64,000 nt of DNA, from NCBI GenBank assembly GCA_964412785.1, contig CAYPQD010000001.1, forward strand, positions 124,001 to 188,000, written 5' to 3'. Shown one piece after another: positions 23,209 through 31,635 of this stretch. The translations under genes were made by a program, and so were the position numbers. The notes below the pieces were generated by a model that made no database searches, had not been told where the DNA came from, and worked only from the letters and a program-made list of their open reading frames with translations. The number at the start of each line of letters is the position of its first letter. Within the stretch, counting starts at the first letter, position 1. This stretch comes from UBA5336 sp964412785 (GTDB lineage Bacteria > Pseudomonadota > Alphaproteobacteria > Caulobacterales > Hyphomonadaceae).

Positions 23209-25615
23209 AGCCCTGACGGGCTGTGTAGACGTTGACGAGCGCGTCGAGCCGCTGCGCCACCGGCAGGTTAAGCGCGCGGGCGAGCCGGATGAGGCGCGAG
23301 CGCTGCATCTGCAGGGCAATGTCACCAATGGCCGCGAGGTCCTGGCCGGCATTGGCCCGGAGATGTTCGCGGCGGGCCTCTCCGGCGAGCTGCTCGGCGG
23401 CGGCCCACATGGCATCAAGGTCATAGCCATTCAGATCGGAGCGGCTCTTCAACCCGGCACGACGGCGCGCCTCGCTGGACGCGGCGACGAGCACCTGGAT
23501 GTGGCGGTCGATCTCCGACAGGGCGGAGCGGACCTCGTCCTCGCGGGCCAGCACGCTGGCGAGGGTCGTGTCAGGGCCGGTGCCGATGCGGCGGCCGGCC
23601 TGGACCCAGCGCGAGCGGCGCGCCGCGCGGGTTTCGTCGGTAAGTTTCACAAGCTCACCCTGGGCGCGCATGAATTGCTCGCGGGCCTTCGAGACCGCTT
23701 CCCACTGGAGGGCGATATCAGCCTTGTCGAAACCGCTTTCCGCCGATATCGCGCGCTGCGCGTCGGCGTTCTCCAGCCGCTGCTCCAGGGCCTCGATTTC
23801 GGCCCGGTGCTGGTCGGCGAGATCGGCGAGGCGGGCTTCCAGTTCGCGCTGCTGGTCTTCGCCCCACCGCGCTTCGGTCTCGGCCTCGGCCTCGGCGAGG
23901 CGCTCCGCGATCAGGTTTTCCCGCGCGGCGCGTTCCTGCTCCAGGGCCTCTTCGGCGGCATCGAGGGCGCGCTGGAGGGCGTTGATTGCCTGCGCGGCTT
24001 CTTCGATCTTTTCATCATGGCCGAGTATCTGTGCATCTTTTTCCGAAAGTGTCTGGCGCAGGGCGATAATGCTGGCGCGCAGGGCATCGCCGGTGCGCAG
24101 CGTGGCCTGGAGGTCGGCCTCGGCCCGTTCGGCTTCGAGGCGGGCGGCGTCTCGTTCCGCCCGCGCTGAAGCGGCTTCCCGCGTCTGTTCCGTGGCCCGC
24201 GCGATCGCCTCGTCGACAGCCCGGCGCAGCGCACCCGCTTCGGCATTGGCCCGCGCCGCCTCATGGCGGGCAAGACGGCTCTCGACCTCGCCAATGGCGA
24301 CACGGCCGGCCGCCTCCGACAGGGCCGCGACCTCGCGGCTGAACAGGTTGCTTATGGCGTCGGGCAGGGTCGGACGGCCGTGGAGCGCGGTTTCCAGCTC
24401 GCGCACCCGCTCGACAAGGGGCACGGTCGCGTCATGCAGTCTCGCCCGCGTGGCGCGCAGTTCCTCCGCGATGGCCGCAGCGATGCCCTTCAGCCGTCCG
24501 ACCTCGGTATCGATCATGGCGCGGGCGAGCGCGCGGTCGAACTGCGCATCCCCGTCGGGCCCGGCCACACTCACCGGTTCGGGCTCGCGCGCCGGTTCGG
24601 CAAGCAGCGTTGCCGTGATGTCGGCAAGGTCGCCGAGCACGGCCTCATAGTCGCGTGCGGCTGCGTTCAGCGTTAGAGAACGGTCATAAAGATGAGCGGC
24701 GGCCCGGCCACGGGCAATCACCTCCCCGGCAATCGCGACCCGGTCCTCGGCGGCCTCGGCAAGGCGCGTGTTGACCCAGCCGGCATCACGCGTCGCCAGC
24801 AGGTTGGCGTGCCAGTAGGGCTGGTCGGGGTGTACCGGGTCGAGCCGCCGGCGATCTGGATTGAAGGCGTAGAGCCTGAGCCCACTGGCGGTGACCTCGC
24901 GCGCGAGATCGCGCCAGGACAGGCCCTTGCGCGTCAGGTTCTCCTCGGTGAACTCCAGCATGACGAGGGTTTCGTCCGCGCCGGCCAGTGTCTCGCGTGC
25001 ACCGCGCAGGACGGCCGGTTCGAAGCCCTCCACATCCACCTTGATCAGGGTGAAACCTTCGCCGACGGCGCGGGCAATGGCATCGACTGTCGTTGTGGTA
25101 ACCGCCAGGCGTTCTGCGCGCCCGTCATCCTCCTCCATGTCTCCGAGCAGCGACGCGTAGGCGGAGCGGGCTGATGCCGGCTTTGACAGGGTCGCCTGCA
25201 CGTGGTCGCGGTCGGAGACGGCAAGGGTGAGGACGGCATGGGCCTTTGGCGGCAGGTCATCGACGCTGGCGACCACGCGATCGGTGAGGTTGGCCGCGAG
25301 GCAGTCGCGGATATCGGGGTTGGGATCGACCGCGATCACCGTGCCGGTGCGCCCGACGCATTTCTTCGCGATCGTGGAATAGAGGCCGGCATGGGCACCG
25401 ATGTCGAGCACACGGTCGCCGGCGCGCAGGACCTGGTAGAAGAAGGCGATCTCGGCATATTCATACCAGCCCTCAAGGAGGAATCTGGCGACGGCATCGC
25501 CGTCCGGAAACACCATGTCTGAGCCGTGGGGCAGGCGGTACTTCACGCGGGGCACCCTGTTTCGTTGCGAGACAGCCCGTTCCGTTGGCTTTGGCACGTT
25601 GCGCGCGTGTGTCAA
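23207..25615 (-). CDS. FkbM family methyltransferase fused to a long coiled-coil region
   Basis: The 802-residue product starts with an FkbM SAM-dependent methyltransferase domain (about residues 25-270). It has VLDIGAHAGLYST for SAM binding and IKVDVEGFEPAVLRGA, the FkbM signature. The remainder (about 300-800) is almost entirely helical. It includes a charged coiled coil at about 400-660 (runs of Ala, Glu, Arg, Leu) and a helical C-terminus. FkbM enzymes O-methylate sugars or hydroxyl groups; the coiled coil suggests oligomerisation, anchoring or a chain-length ruler. The start is uncertain: TTG at 25615, with GTG at 25597 as an alternative. It is last in the minus-strand run with the sulfotransferase. 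Confidence 0.8.
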   Translation of the reverse strand: MTHARNVPKPTERAVSQRNRVPRVKYRLPHGSDMVFPDGDAVARFLLEGWYEYAEIAFFYQVLRAGDRVLDIGAHAGLYSTIAKKCVGRTGTVIAVDPNPDIRDCLAANLTDRVVASVDDLPPKAHAVLTLAVSDRDHVQATLSKPASARSAYASLLGDMEEDDGRAERLAVTTTTVDAIARAVGEGFTLIKVDVEGFEPAVLRGARETLAGADETLVMLEFTEENLTRKGLSWRDLAREVTASGLRLYAFNPDRRRLDPVHPDQPYWHANLLATRDAGWVNTRLAEAAEDRVAIAGEVIARGRAAAHLYDRSLTLNAAARDYEAVLGDLADITATLLAEPAREPEPVSVAGPDGDAQFDRALARAMIDTEVGRLKGIAAAIAEELRATRARLHDATVPLVERVRELETALHGRPTLPDAISNLFSREVAALSEAAGRVAIGEVESRLARHEAARANAEAGALRRAVDEAIARATEQTREAASARAERDAARLEAERAEADLQATLRTGDALRASIIALRQTLSEKDAQILGHDEKIEEAAQAINALQRALDAAEEALEQERAARENLIAERLAEAEAETEARWGEDQQRELEARLADLADQHRAEIEALEQRLENADAQRAISAESGFDKADIALQWEAVSKAREQFMRAQGELVKLTDETRAARRSRWVQAGRRIGTGPDTTLASVLAREDEVRSALSEIDRHIQVLVAASSEARRRAGLKSRSDLNGYDLDAMWAAAEQLAGEARREHLRANAGQDLAAIGDIALQMQRSRLIRLARALNLPVAQRLDALVNVYTARQG

Positions 25616-25719
25616 CGCACGCAGCGCCGCAGGCGGCGGGCCGTCCCGTTTCGCCCCGGCCTAGGGGCAAAGCGATAACAAGGGATTGAGAGGCAGGCGG
25701 GGGGCGGGCGCAGGCGGTC

Positions 25720-26355
25720 TCAGCGCCGGTCGAAATAGGCGAATTCGGCGCGCAGATCCTCGATCAGTTCGGGGTCGATGGGAGGTGGCGAGGCGGAGCG
25801 GTGGCCGGGGTGGAGCAGGGTGACGGGGTCATACCCCTCGCCGCCCGGCGCCTCCAGCCGCGCCAGGTCGTCCGCGATCGAGACCAGTGCGTGATGGGGA
25901 AGGGCGACGCTGAGGGTTTCGGCGATGTCGGCGGCGACCACCACAGGGTCGGAGACGATGCGCCGGTATTCCGCCTCATACGCGCTCTGGGCATGCCAGT
26001 AGCCATAGAGGTGGAGGTTGAAGGCGCCGAGGCCGCGCATGGCATCGCGCTCGGGAGCGCACCAGCCCATGCGCACGCACGAGCACAGGCAGTCGACGAT
26101 GTCGCGCCGGCTGGTCAGCACCAGGTCCGGAATGAAGGGGATCTCTTCCGGCTTGTGGGCCTTGATCACGTGGACATCGCCGGGGCTGGCCGGGTCATAG
26201 TCGGCGCACCAGGCGGCGCTCACATGCTGCCCGTCCGCACCGAGGATCATGCGGGCCGCATTGTAGACCCAGGTGCTGCCGGAGCGGGGAATTCCCGCAA
26301 CCAGCACCCGGCGCGTGCGCGCGATGTCCACCGGCAGAGGTTCGGCAGGGATCAC
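25720..26355 (-). CDS. sulfotransferase-like P-loop protein
   Basis: This 211-residue protein has the PAPS-binding 5' loop VAGIPRSGSTWVYN (about residues 19-32) of the sulfotransferase family. A short VLTSRRDIVDCLCSCVR segment corresponds to the 3'-phosphate-binding region. Members transfer sulfate from PAPS to carbohydrates or other hydroxyls. It is short, like several bacterial glycan sulfotransferases. Its ATG overlaps the stop of the upstream SARP-like regulator, and it lies between that regulator and the FkbM gene. No PAPS-synthesis genes are visible in the window. Confidence 0.78.
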   Translation of the reverse strand: MIPAEPLPVDIARTRRVLVAGIPRSGSTWVYNAARMILGADGQHVSAAWCADYDPASPGDVHVIKAHKPEEIPFIPDLVLTSRRDIVDCLCSCVRMGWCAPERDAMRGLGAFNLHLYGYWHAQSAYEAEYRRIVSDPVVVAADIAETLSVALPHHALVSIADDLARLEAPGGEGYDPVTLLHPGHRSASPPPIDPELIEDLRAEFAYFDRR

Positions 26356-28319
26356 TCCGGCAGCCCCAGGCTGGACAGGCTGCCGACAAAGGCGCGCTGG
26401 TGGGCATTGACGGCGAAGGGGTGGCCATAGCGCAGGTTGGTGGCGTTGAGCTCAGGCACCACGCGCAAGACCTCCTCCACATGGTCGCGGCCCTCCTCGT
26501 GGCGATCAAGCCTTTGCAGGACGGCGGCGAGCAGGAGATGGTTCTGGTACCAGTGGGATGCAACGCTGAGCGCCTGGCGCGCCCAGTTTTCGGCCGCGGC
26601 GAGATCGTCGCTCAGCAGGGCGGCGAGGCCGGCGGCGTTCTTCCAGAGGGCAAAGTGCGGATCGCGCGGGTTGAGACGCATGGCCTCGACCGCGTCGGCC
26701 GTGCCACCGTCAAGATCCCCGTTGAACACCTTCAGCCGGGCACGTTCGCCGAGCGCGCCGGTAAAGGTTGGCTGAAGCTCCAGCGCGCGGTCGAGCTGGG
26801 AAATGCCGGCATCGAGGCGGCCATTGGCGCCATGGGCGGTGCCGAGACAGAAATGCGCCCAGGGGTCCTGGGGATCATGGGTGACGGCCCGGCGAGACAG
26901 GTCGAGCGCCTCTGCGAGGTCGCGGGCCATGTCCCGGCTCCAGAAACTCCACAGGTCGAGAAGGCGCGTGAAGGCTGCGATGACATGGGCCAGCACGGAG
27001 CGCTCTCCGGACGCCAGCACTTCATCGACGAGGGCGCGCGCTTCGGCATTGTTCGAGCGCGAGGTGCGCCAGAACAGGTATTGTGCCTTCATCAGCCGGC
27101 TCCAGGCATCCGGATCGGTCGGTACGCGGCCACCGGCGTCGGCAATCCGGCCCTCCGCGCTCATCACCTCGGTGGGGATGGTGGCGGCGATGCGGTCGGC
27201 AATATCGTCGCCAATGCGCACGACATTGTCGAACTGTTCGTCATATTGCTGGCGCATGACCGGCTCGCGCGTCGTTGCGTCGATCAGGCGGACGGTGACG
27301 CGCACGGCATTGTCGCCGGCAACGAAAGTGCCGCTGATCCGGTAGGTCGGCGGCAGGCGGTCGATGCCGACGGCTTCGACCCCCGGCGGCTTGTAGATCG
27401 CCGAGAGGTTCTCTGCGCGCAACTCATACCAGCGCGGGCCGGACAGGCGCTGGAGGAGGTGTTCGGCCAGGGCTTCGCCGACCCAGTCGACCTGCGCGTC
27501 GCGGGACAGGTTTTCAAAGGCGCTGATGGCGACCACCGGACGCACCACCGGGGCCGGGCGCAGCTGAGGGCGGGCAGGGGTGGCCGCGCCGTCGCGGCGG
27601 ACGCGGCCGGCCTGCGCCATCAGCATCTCGACCTGTGCGGCGAGCTCGGCCGGCATGGCCTCGCCATGTTGATCGATATGTCGGCGGTCATAGGCGCCGC
27701 GGAGGATCTCCATCCGGCGCAGTTCGCCTCGCCGAGCCAGGTTGGAAAGTTCCGAGACGAGGGCCCGTTCGTCCAGCGGGTCGAGATAGCCAAGGGCGGT
27801 GATCAGCACGTCACTGATGGCATTGCTCAGTTCCCCGCTTTCCAGCGCGCCCGACAGGGTCGCCAGCAGTTCGACGCGCCGGCCCTCCGTGATGGTTTGG
27901 ACCCAGTTGCTGTAATCCCCGCCGGCACGGGGGACGGTGGCCACAAAGGCGCCGCGCGGGCTGGGCAGGTGGGCGACTGGCAGGTTCGCTGCGGCCGCTT
28001 CCAGCGCGGCGCAGTCGCACCAGACGAGGTCGGGCGACAGGACAATCCAGCCCCGTGCCGGGTGGACCAGCACGCCATCTTCGAACACCCGGCGTATGGT
28101 GTGAATCTCCTGGCGAAGCCGCGTCAGGCCGTCGCTCTCATTCATGTCCGGCCAGATCAGCGTGGCGAGGCTGCGGCGGGCCATGCCCTGCGCCCCGCGA
28201 AGGGCAAGGGCGAGAAGCACGGCATTGGCCATGTCGCCGCCCAGTTCGGCGTGGGAGTCATCGCCCCGCGCCACACGCAGGCCGCCGAACAAGTACAGGC
28301 GCATCACAGGATCGGTCAT
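26352..28319 (-). CDS. SARP-like regulator with TolB-like and TPR domains
   Basis: This 655-residue protein starts with an OmpR/SARP-type winged helix (about residues 6-105, MRLYLFGGLRVARGD and LTRLRQEIHTIRRVFEDG). A bacterial transcriptional activation (BTAD) helical region follows at about 110-235. A TolB/FlgO-like beta domain lies at about 265-400 (VVAISAFENLSRDAQVDWVG). A TPR array lies at about 470-640 (DPWAHFCLGTAHGANGRLDAGI). Such proteins sense an unknown signal through TolB/TPR modules and control nearby genes. The ATG at 28319 gives the natural domain start. It sits between a flavoprotein oxidoreductase and a sulfotransferase gene in one run. Confidence 0.82.
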   Translation of the reverse strand: MTDPVMRLYLFGGLRVARGDDSHAELGGDMANAVLLALALRGAQGMARRSLATLIWPDMNESDGLTRLRQEIHTIRRVFEDGVLVHPARGWIVLSPDLVWCDCAALEAAAANLPVAHLPSPRGAFVATVPRAGGDYSNWVQTITEGRRVELLATLSGALESGELSNAISDVLITALGYLDPLDERALVSELSNLARRGELRRMEILRGAYDRRHIDQHGEAMPAELAAQVEMLMAQAGRVRRDGAATPARPQLRPAPVVRPVVAISAFENLSRDAQVDWVGEALAEHLLQRLSGPRWYELRAENLSAIYKPPGVEAVGIDRLPPTYRISGTFVAGDNAVRVTVRLIDATTREPVMRQQYDEQFDNVVRIGDDIADRIAATIPTEVMSAEGRIADAGGRVPTDPDAWSRLMKAQYLFWRTSRSNNAEARALVDEVLASGERSVLAHVIAAFTRLLDLWSFWSRDMARDLAEALDLSRRAVTHDPQDPWAHFCLGTAHGANGRLDAGISQLDRALELQPTFTGALGERARLKVFNGDLDGGTADAVEAMRLNPRDPHFALWKNAAGLAALLSDDLAAAENWARQALSVASHWYQNHLLLAAVLQRLDRHEEGRDHVEEVLRVVPELNATNLRYGHPFAVNAHQRAFVGSLSSLGLPE

Positions 28320-28392
28320 GGCTCGCCAAGCGGTGACGAAAGCGGAAAGTCTAGAAGCCCGTGCCCGCCCGGCCAAGACCATCCTTGTCCTG

Positions 28393-30393
28393 TCAGGCGA
28401 TTTCCGGGTGGTCTGCGCGCGTGGGGACACACCCGACAATGTCGGAAACGACAAGGGTGCGATCAATCGCCCGCGCGGCCAGCATGCCGCCCATCACGGC
28501 GCCCTCGAACGAGCCGACATTGAGGCCGGTGTCGACCCAGTCGCCGGCAGCGGTAAGGTTGGCGAGCCCGGTCTTCAGCGGGTTGATCCGCAGCTTCCGG
28601 GTGCCGGGCGGACACTGGGTGTAGCGCTCCGACGGCAGGATGTTGGCGCGCCAGTACTGGTCATCGAAGCGGGCGACACCGCTGCCCTTCGGCGCGGTTG
28701 AGTGCAAGAGGTCGAAGTCGAGACTGAACGGGTTGGAGACGGGGTTGCGCCTGGTCACAGCCCCGCCCGGAAGAAGGCGCCCGCCGCCAGCCCTCAACAC
28801 CGCCAGGCCTTCGGCGCGGGCGAGCAGGTTGGCGGTTTCCTGCAGCCGTTGCGGCGCGGTCGCCGGCGGGTCGTGCATCACGCCGGAGAAGAACAGCACC
28901 CCCTTGGGTGCCCGGTTTTCCGGCCAGGCCTCGAAGGCGAGGAATTTGGAGAAATCGACATGGCCATGCATGCCGGACATGAAATTGCCCGCCAGGTGGA
29001 AGTCGGTGCGCGGATCATCGAGATCGTCGACCGTCTCATCCAGATAGACCTGCATGGACTGGGTGGCGGTGGTCGCCATGGCTGTTGCCACCCTTGCCCA
29101 GTCGGCCCGGCTGGCGCACAGGCCGGGCGCAGCCTCGCCGATTGCACGCGGCGGGATGGCAAGCACGGCCCAGTCGAAGTCGCGCCCGTCCTCAAGGGTG
29201 AGACGGGCCTGGTAGGGTGCATCCACGAAGGGGTTCTCGAAATCGACGCTGGTCAGCTCGCTACCATGCCGGAGCTGCTGATGGAGCGGCCGGTCCGGCC
29301 AGGCGCGCAGGCCGGCCACCTCGATCAGCGGGTCATAGTCGCCCGAGCGCGTCTCGGCCTGCACGTCGAAGCGGAGTGCGGCGATCCGCGTGCCGCAGGC
29401 CGACGGCGTGACATCGCTCAGGCGGTGGAAGAATGAAAAGCGCACGCCGCGCGCCTTCAGCACCTCATAGAGCGGGGTGACAATGGTATCGCCCGAGCCG
29501 GCCGCGAAGAGATAATAGGGAGCGCCCATGTAGATCAGGCCGCGCAGGGTCCATTGCAGCCAGCCGCAGGCGCTCATCAGCGGCGGTCTGGACACGTCGC
29601 CATCGGGATACTGGTAGGTCACATTGATCGTGCCGAGGATCAGCGGCGAGGCCAGCAGGTCCTGGCCGGCGCCATGGCGCCTCAGCCAGTCTGAGAAATT
29701 CTCCTCATCAATGCTGTCAACGCCGGTCACTTCGAGGGAATCGTCGCGGCAGCCGCGCAGCATGGTCGCAATCAGGTCGAACAGGACAAGCCGCCGCCTC
29801 GTCTCGTCATCGGCCTGCGGGGGCACCGGGAAGGGCTGGTCGATCAGCGGCGCGATCATGGCCCACGGGATCGGCCTGTCGGTGCCGGTAAGCGGCTCGA
29901 AGCCGGGGATCAGACCGCGCGCCATGGCGGCGGCCAGCAGCCGGTCGACCAGCGGGCGGAGCCAGGCTGTCAGGCTGGAAAACGCTGGCGCCTGGTCAAA
30001 GGTCAGGTCATTGGGTTCAAGGCGGTTTTCCCAGCGCAGGAGTTGGTCCTGCCGGAATTCCCAGAAGAACGAGCTGAAGGCGGGCGGGAAGGCCTTCGAG
30101 AAGTCGGCAAGCGGATGGTCGGCTGGCACGTTCCATTCGTCATGGACACGCTTCATGAGTGGCAGAGCGTTGAAATAGGAGCCCATGAAACCGTGGATCC
30201 CGTGTTCCTCGATCCTGTGACCATGGCGCGGATTACGCCCTGTGGCGCACTTGCCGCCGAGCCGCCATCCCATCTGGTAGACCGTGATGTCATAGCGCGC
30301 GCGCTGTTCCGGCGTGTTGCTGAGCTCCAGCGCGGTGGTCAGGCCACCGATCCCGCCGCCAACAATGACGATCCGTTCCTTGTTGCCTGTCAT
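28393..30393 (-). CDS. FAD-dependent amine-oxidase/phytoene-desaturase-type oxidoreductase
   Basis: This 666-residue flavoprotein has the dinucleotide-binding motif IVIVGGGIGGLTTALELS (about residues 8-25). Next comes the MGWRLGGKCATGRN segment typical of phytoene-desaturase-like and related FAD enzymes. The late AAGDWVDTGLNVGSFEGAVMGG is the C-terminal FAD-binding ATG-type motif. The middle region is longer than in CrtI and the substrate is unknown. GAGGGA seven bases before the ATG at 30393 supports this start. It is the first gene of the run regulator-sulfotransferase-FkbM. Confidence 0.85.
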   Translation of the reverse strand: MTGNKERIVIVGGGIGGLTTALELSNTPEQRARYDITVYQMGWRLGGKCATGRNPRHGHRIEEHGIHGFMGSYFNALPLMKRVHDEWNVPADHPLADFSKAFPPAFSSFFWEFRQDQLLRWENRLEPNDLTFDQAPAFSSLTAWLRPLVDRLLAAAMARGLIPGFEPLTGTDRPIPWAMIAPLIDQPFPVPPQADDETRRRLVLFDLIATMLRGCRDDSLEVTGVDSIDEENFSDWLRRHGAGQDLLASPLILGTINVTYQYPDGDVSRPPLMSACGWLQWTLRGLIYMGAPYYLFAAGSGDTIVTPLYEVLKARGVRFSFFHRLSDVTPSACGTRIAALRFDVQAETRSGDYDPLIEVAGLRAWPDRPLHQQLRHGSELTSVDFENPFVDAPYQARLTLEDGRDFDWAVLAIPPRAIGEAAPGLCASRADWARVATAMATTATQSMQVYLDETVDDLDDPRTDFHLAGNFMSGMHGHVDFSKFLAFEAWPENRAPKGVLFFSGVMHDPPATAPQRLQETANLLARAEGLAVLRAGGGRLLPGGAVTRRNPVSNPFSLDFDLLHSTAPKGSGVARFDDQYWRANILPSERYTQCPPGTRKLRINPLKTGLANLTAAGDWVDTGLNVGSFEGAVMGGMLAARAIDRTLVVSDIVGCVPTRADHPEIA

Positions 30394-30527
30394 GGTGCGT
30401 CCCTCACTGTACCTCGCATCCCCTTGCACTTAACTATCTGGTGTCACACGCGCGATTGCAACGCCCGGTAAGTACGGTTTCCTGAAAAATTTCTGGTTTC
30501 CCACCCGGTGAACGCTGCAGCGAACGC

Positions 30528-30553
30528 TTGCCCGCACGGGGGGGTGCTAGCTT
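30528..30553 (+). promoter_or_regulatory. candidate sigma-73 promoter
   Basis: TTGCCCG (30528-30534), 11 bases, then GCTAGCTT (30546-30553). This fits the Caulobacter housekeeping pattern TTGACGS-N10-14-GCTANAWC well. It points to the plus strand and implies a leader of about 190 bases before the gene at 30753. It lies in the 359-base gap 30394-30752, which otherwise holds only the leader and no recognisable gene. Confidence 0.5.
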
Positions 30554-30671
30554 GATTTCATGGTTCGACGTCGCGCCCGATTGAGGACCAGAAGACTGCG
30601 GGACGGTCGATGGCAACGCGGAGGCACCAGACCGCAGGCCCTTTGGGGGGAGCCATCGTCCCGATCGCACC

Positions 30672-30709
30672 GGCCGGGGAGCAGTGTGCTCCCGTCCTGT
30701 TCCCCGGCC
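30672..30709 (+). other. two mutually exclusive hairpins in the 30753 leader
   Basis: GGCCGGGGA (30672-30680) can pair with TCCCCGGCC (30701-30709). Alternatively, the inner GGGAGCA (30677-30683) can pair perfectly with TGCTCCC (30687-30693). The two stems share bases 30677-30680, so forming one weakens the other. This is typical of regulatory leaders. No known riboswitch consensus was recognised. Confidence 0.4.
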
Positions 30710-30752
30710 AACCTTCTCACAATGACGGCACCGATCGGTTGTGGACAGCGCA

Positions 30753-31169
30753 ATGACTGCTAAACTGACCCTCGCAGACAGTAATATGAGGGCAGACGCA
30801 GACCGGCTCAGCACCGGTTTGCCCGGGGGACAGGCTGTGAGCGTCAGTGAGATTGTCGATACGCTGAGGGCGTCGCCCTTCAAGGCTGACGCGGCGCCTG
30901 CGACCCGCCTGCCGCGTATTTCCCTCGTGATCGAGGTCGATCGTCCGACACCCGAGACTGGACTGCTCGGCCGGCTGCGCCAGGTGTTTCCGGGCGTGCC
31001 GATGACGCTGCAGACGCTGATCCGGGATGATGAGGAACCGCGCCTGTTCCGCCTGGTGTTCGAGGATGTGCGCGTCTCACCCGACTGCCCGAGCCTTTCC
31101 GGCCTCGCCTTCGAGCTTGAGCTGGAACTCGGCGTTGCCCGTGTTGGCCTGGAACAGCGTCTCAACTGA
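30753..31169 (+). CDS. protein of unknown function with a long structured leader
   Basis: This is a 138-residue soluble protein that I do not recognise. It has a disordered-looking first 30 residues. An alternating strand/helix region follows (SLVIEVDRPTPETGLLGRLR and RLFRLVFEDVRVSP) and ends with acidic LAFELELELGVARVGLEQRLN. No signal peptide or membrane segment is present. GTG at 30741 is an alternative start in the same frame. It lies divergent from the FAD oxidoreductase and converges on the HIT gene. A sigma-73-like promoter and foldable leader lie upstream. Confidence 0.65.
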   Translation: MTAKLTLADSNMRADADRLSTGLPGGQAVSVSEIVDTLRASPFKADAAPATRLPRISLVIEVDRPTPETGLLGRLRQVFPGVPMTLQTLIRDDEEPRLFRLVFEDVRVSPDCPSLSGLAFELELELGVARVGLEQRLN

Positions 31170-31187
31170 GGCGGCCGGCCGCTTTGC

Positions 31188-31622
31188 TCACAGCGCGGCG
31201 CGGATCATCTGCGCGAGACTTTCAAGCTCGGCCGGATCGGCCTGCGGCGCCTGGCCGTGGCCCTTCACCGCCGTGCCCTCAACCCGCGGAATGACGTGAA
31301 AGTGCAGATGGTAGACGGTCTGACCCGCGGCCGCGCCATTGAACTGGGTGATGACGATGCCGTCGGGCTTCAGCGCTGTGTCCACGGCCCGGGCGACCGC
31401 CTGGACACGCTGCATGTAGGGCCCGAGCCTGTCGGTCGGCAACTCCAGCAGGTTGCGCGCAGTGACGTCCTTCGGGATGACCAGCGTGTGCCCGCGCGCC
31501 TGCGGGAAGATGTCCATGAAGGCAAGCGCCACATCGTCGTCCAGCACCTTTACCGCCGGCACCTCGCCGCGCAGCAGTCTCGCGAAGATGTTGTCCGGGT
31601 CATAGGCGGCATGCAGGGTCAT
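31188..31622 (-). CDS. HIT family nucleotide-binding protein
   Basis: This 144-residue histidine-triad hydrolase has the catalytic HLHFHVIPR motif (H105, H107, H109). It also has the N-terminal NIFARLLRGEVPAVKVLDDD and FPQARGHTLVIPK segments of the HINT/PKCI branch, which hydrolyses AMP-lysine or AMP-linked substrates. It is last in a tight four-gene run (RidA, GDPD, DUF482, HIT) with gaps of 13 bases or less. The physiological substrate is unknown. Confidence 0.93.
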   Translation of the reverse strand: MTLHAAYDPDNIFARLLRGEVPAVKVLDDDVALAFMDIFPQARGHTLVIPKDVTARNLLELPTDRLGPYMQRVQAVARAVDTALKPDGIVITQFNGAAAGQTVYHLHFHVIPRVEGTAVKGHGQAPQADPAELESLAQMIRAAL

Positions 31623-31635
31623 GGGGTGTCCTCCT

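Noticed and set aside
23650..24700. Tandem repeat region in the FkbM gene
   Set aside because: The apparent repetition comes from Ala/Glu/Arg-rich coiled-coil codons; no exact DNA repeat unit was found.
26400..28523. Plus-strand 707-residue open frame opposite the SARP regulator
   Set aside because: The minus strand has well-defined winged-helix, TolB-like and TPR domains; the antisense frame has no motif and poor composition.
30555..30760. Short open frames in the leader upstream of 30753
   Set aside because: Frames on both strands are Arg-rich, short and lack ribosome-binding sites; the segment is better explained as an untranslated leader.
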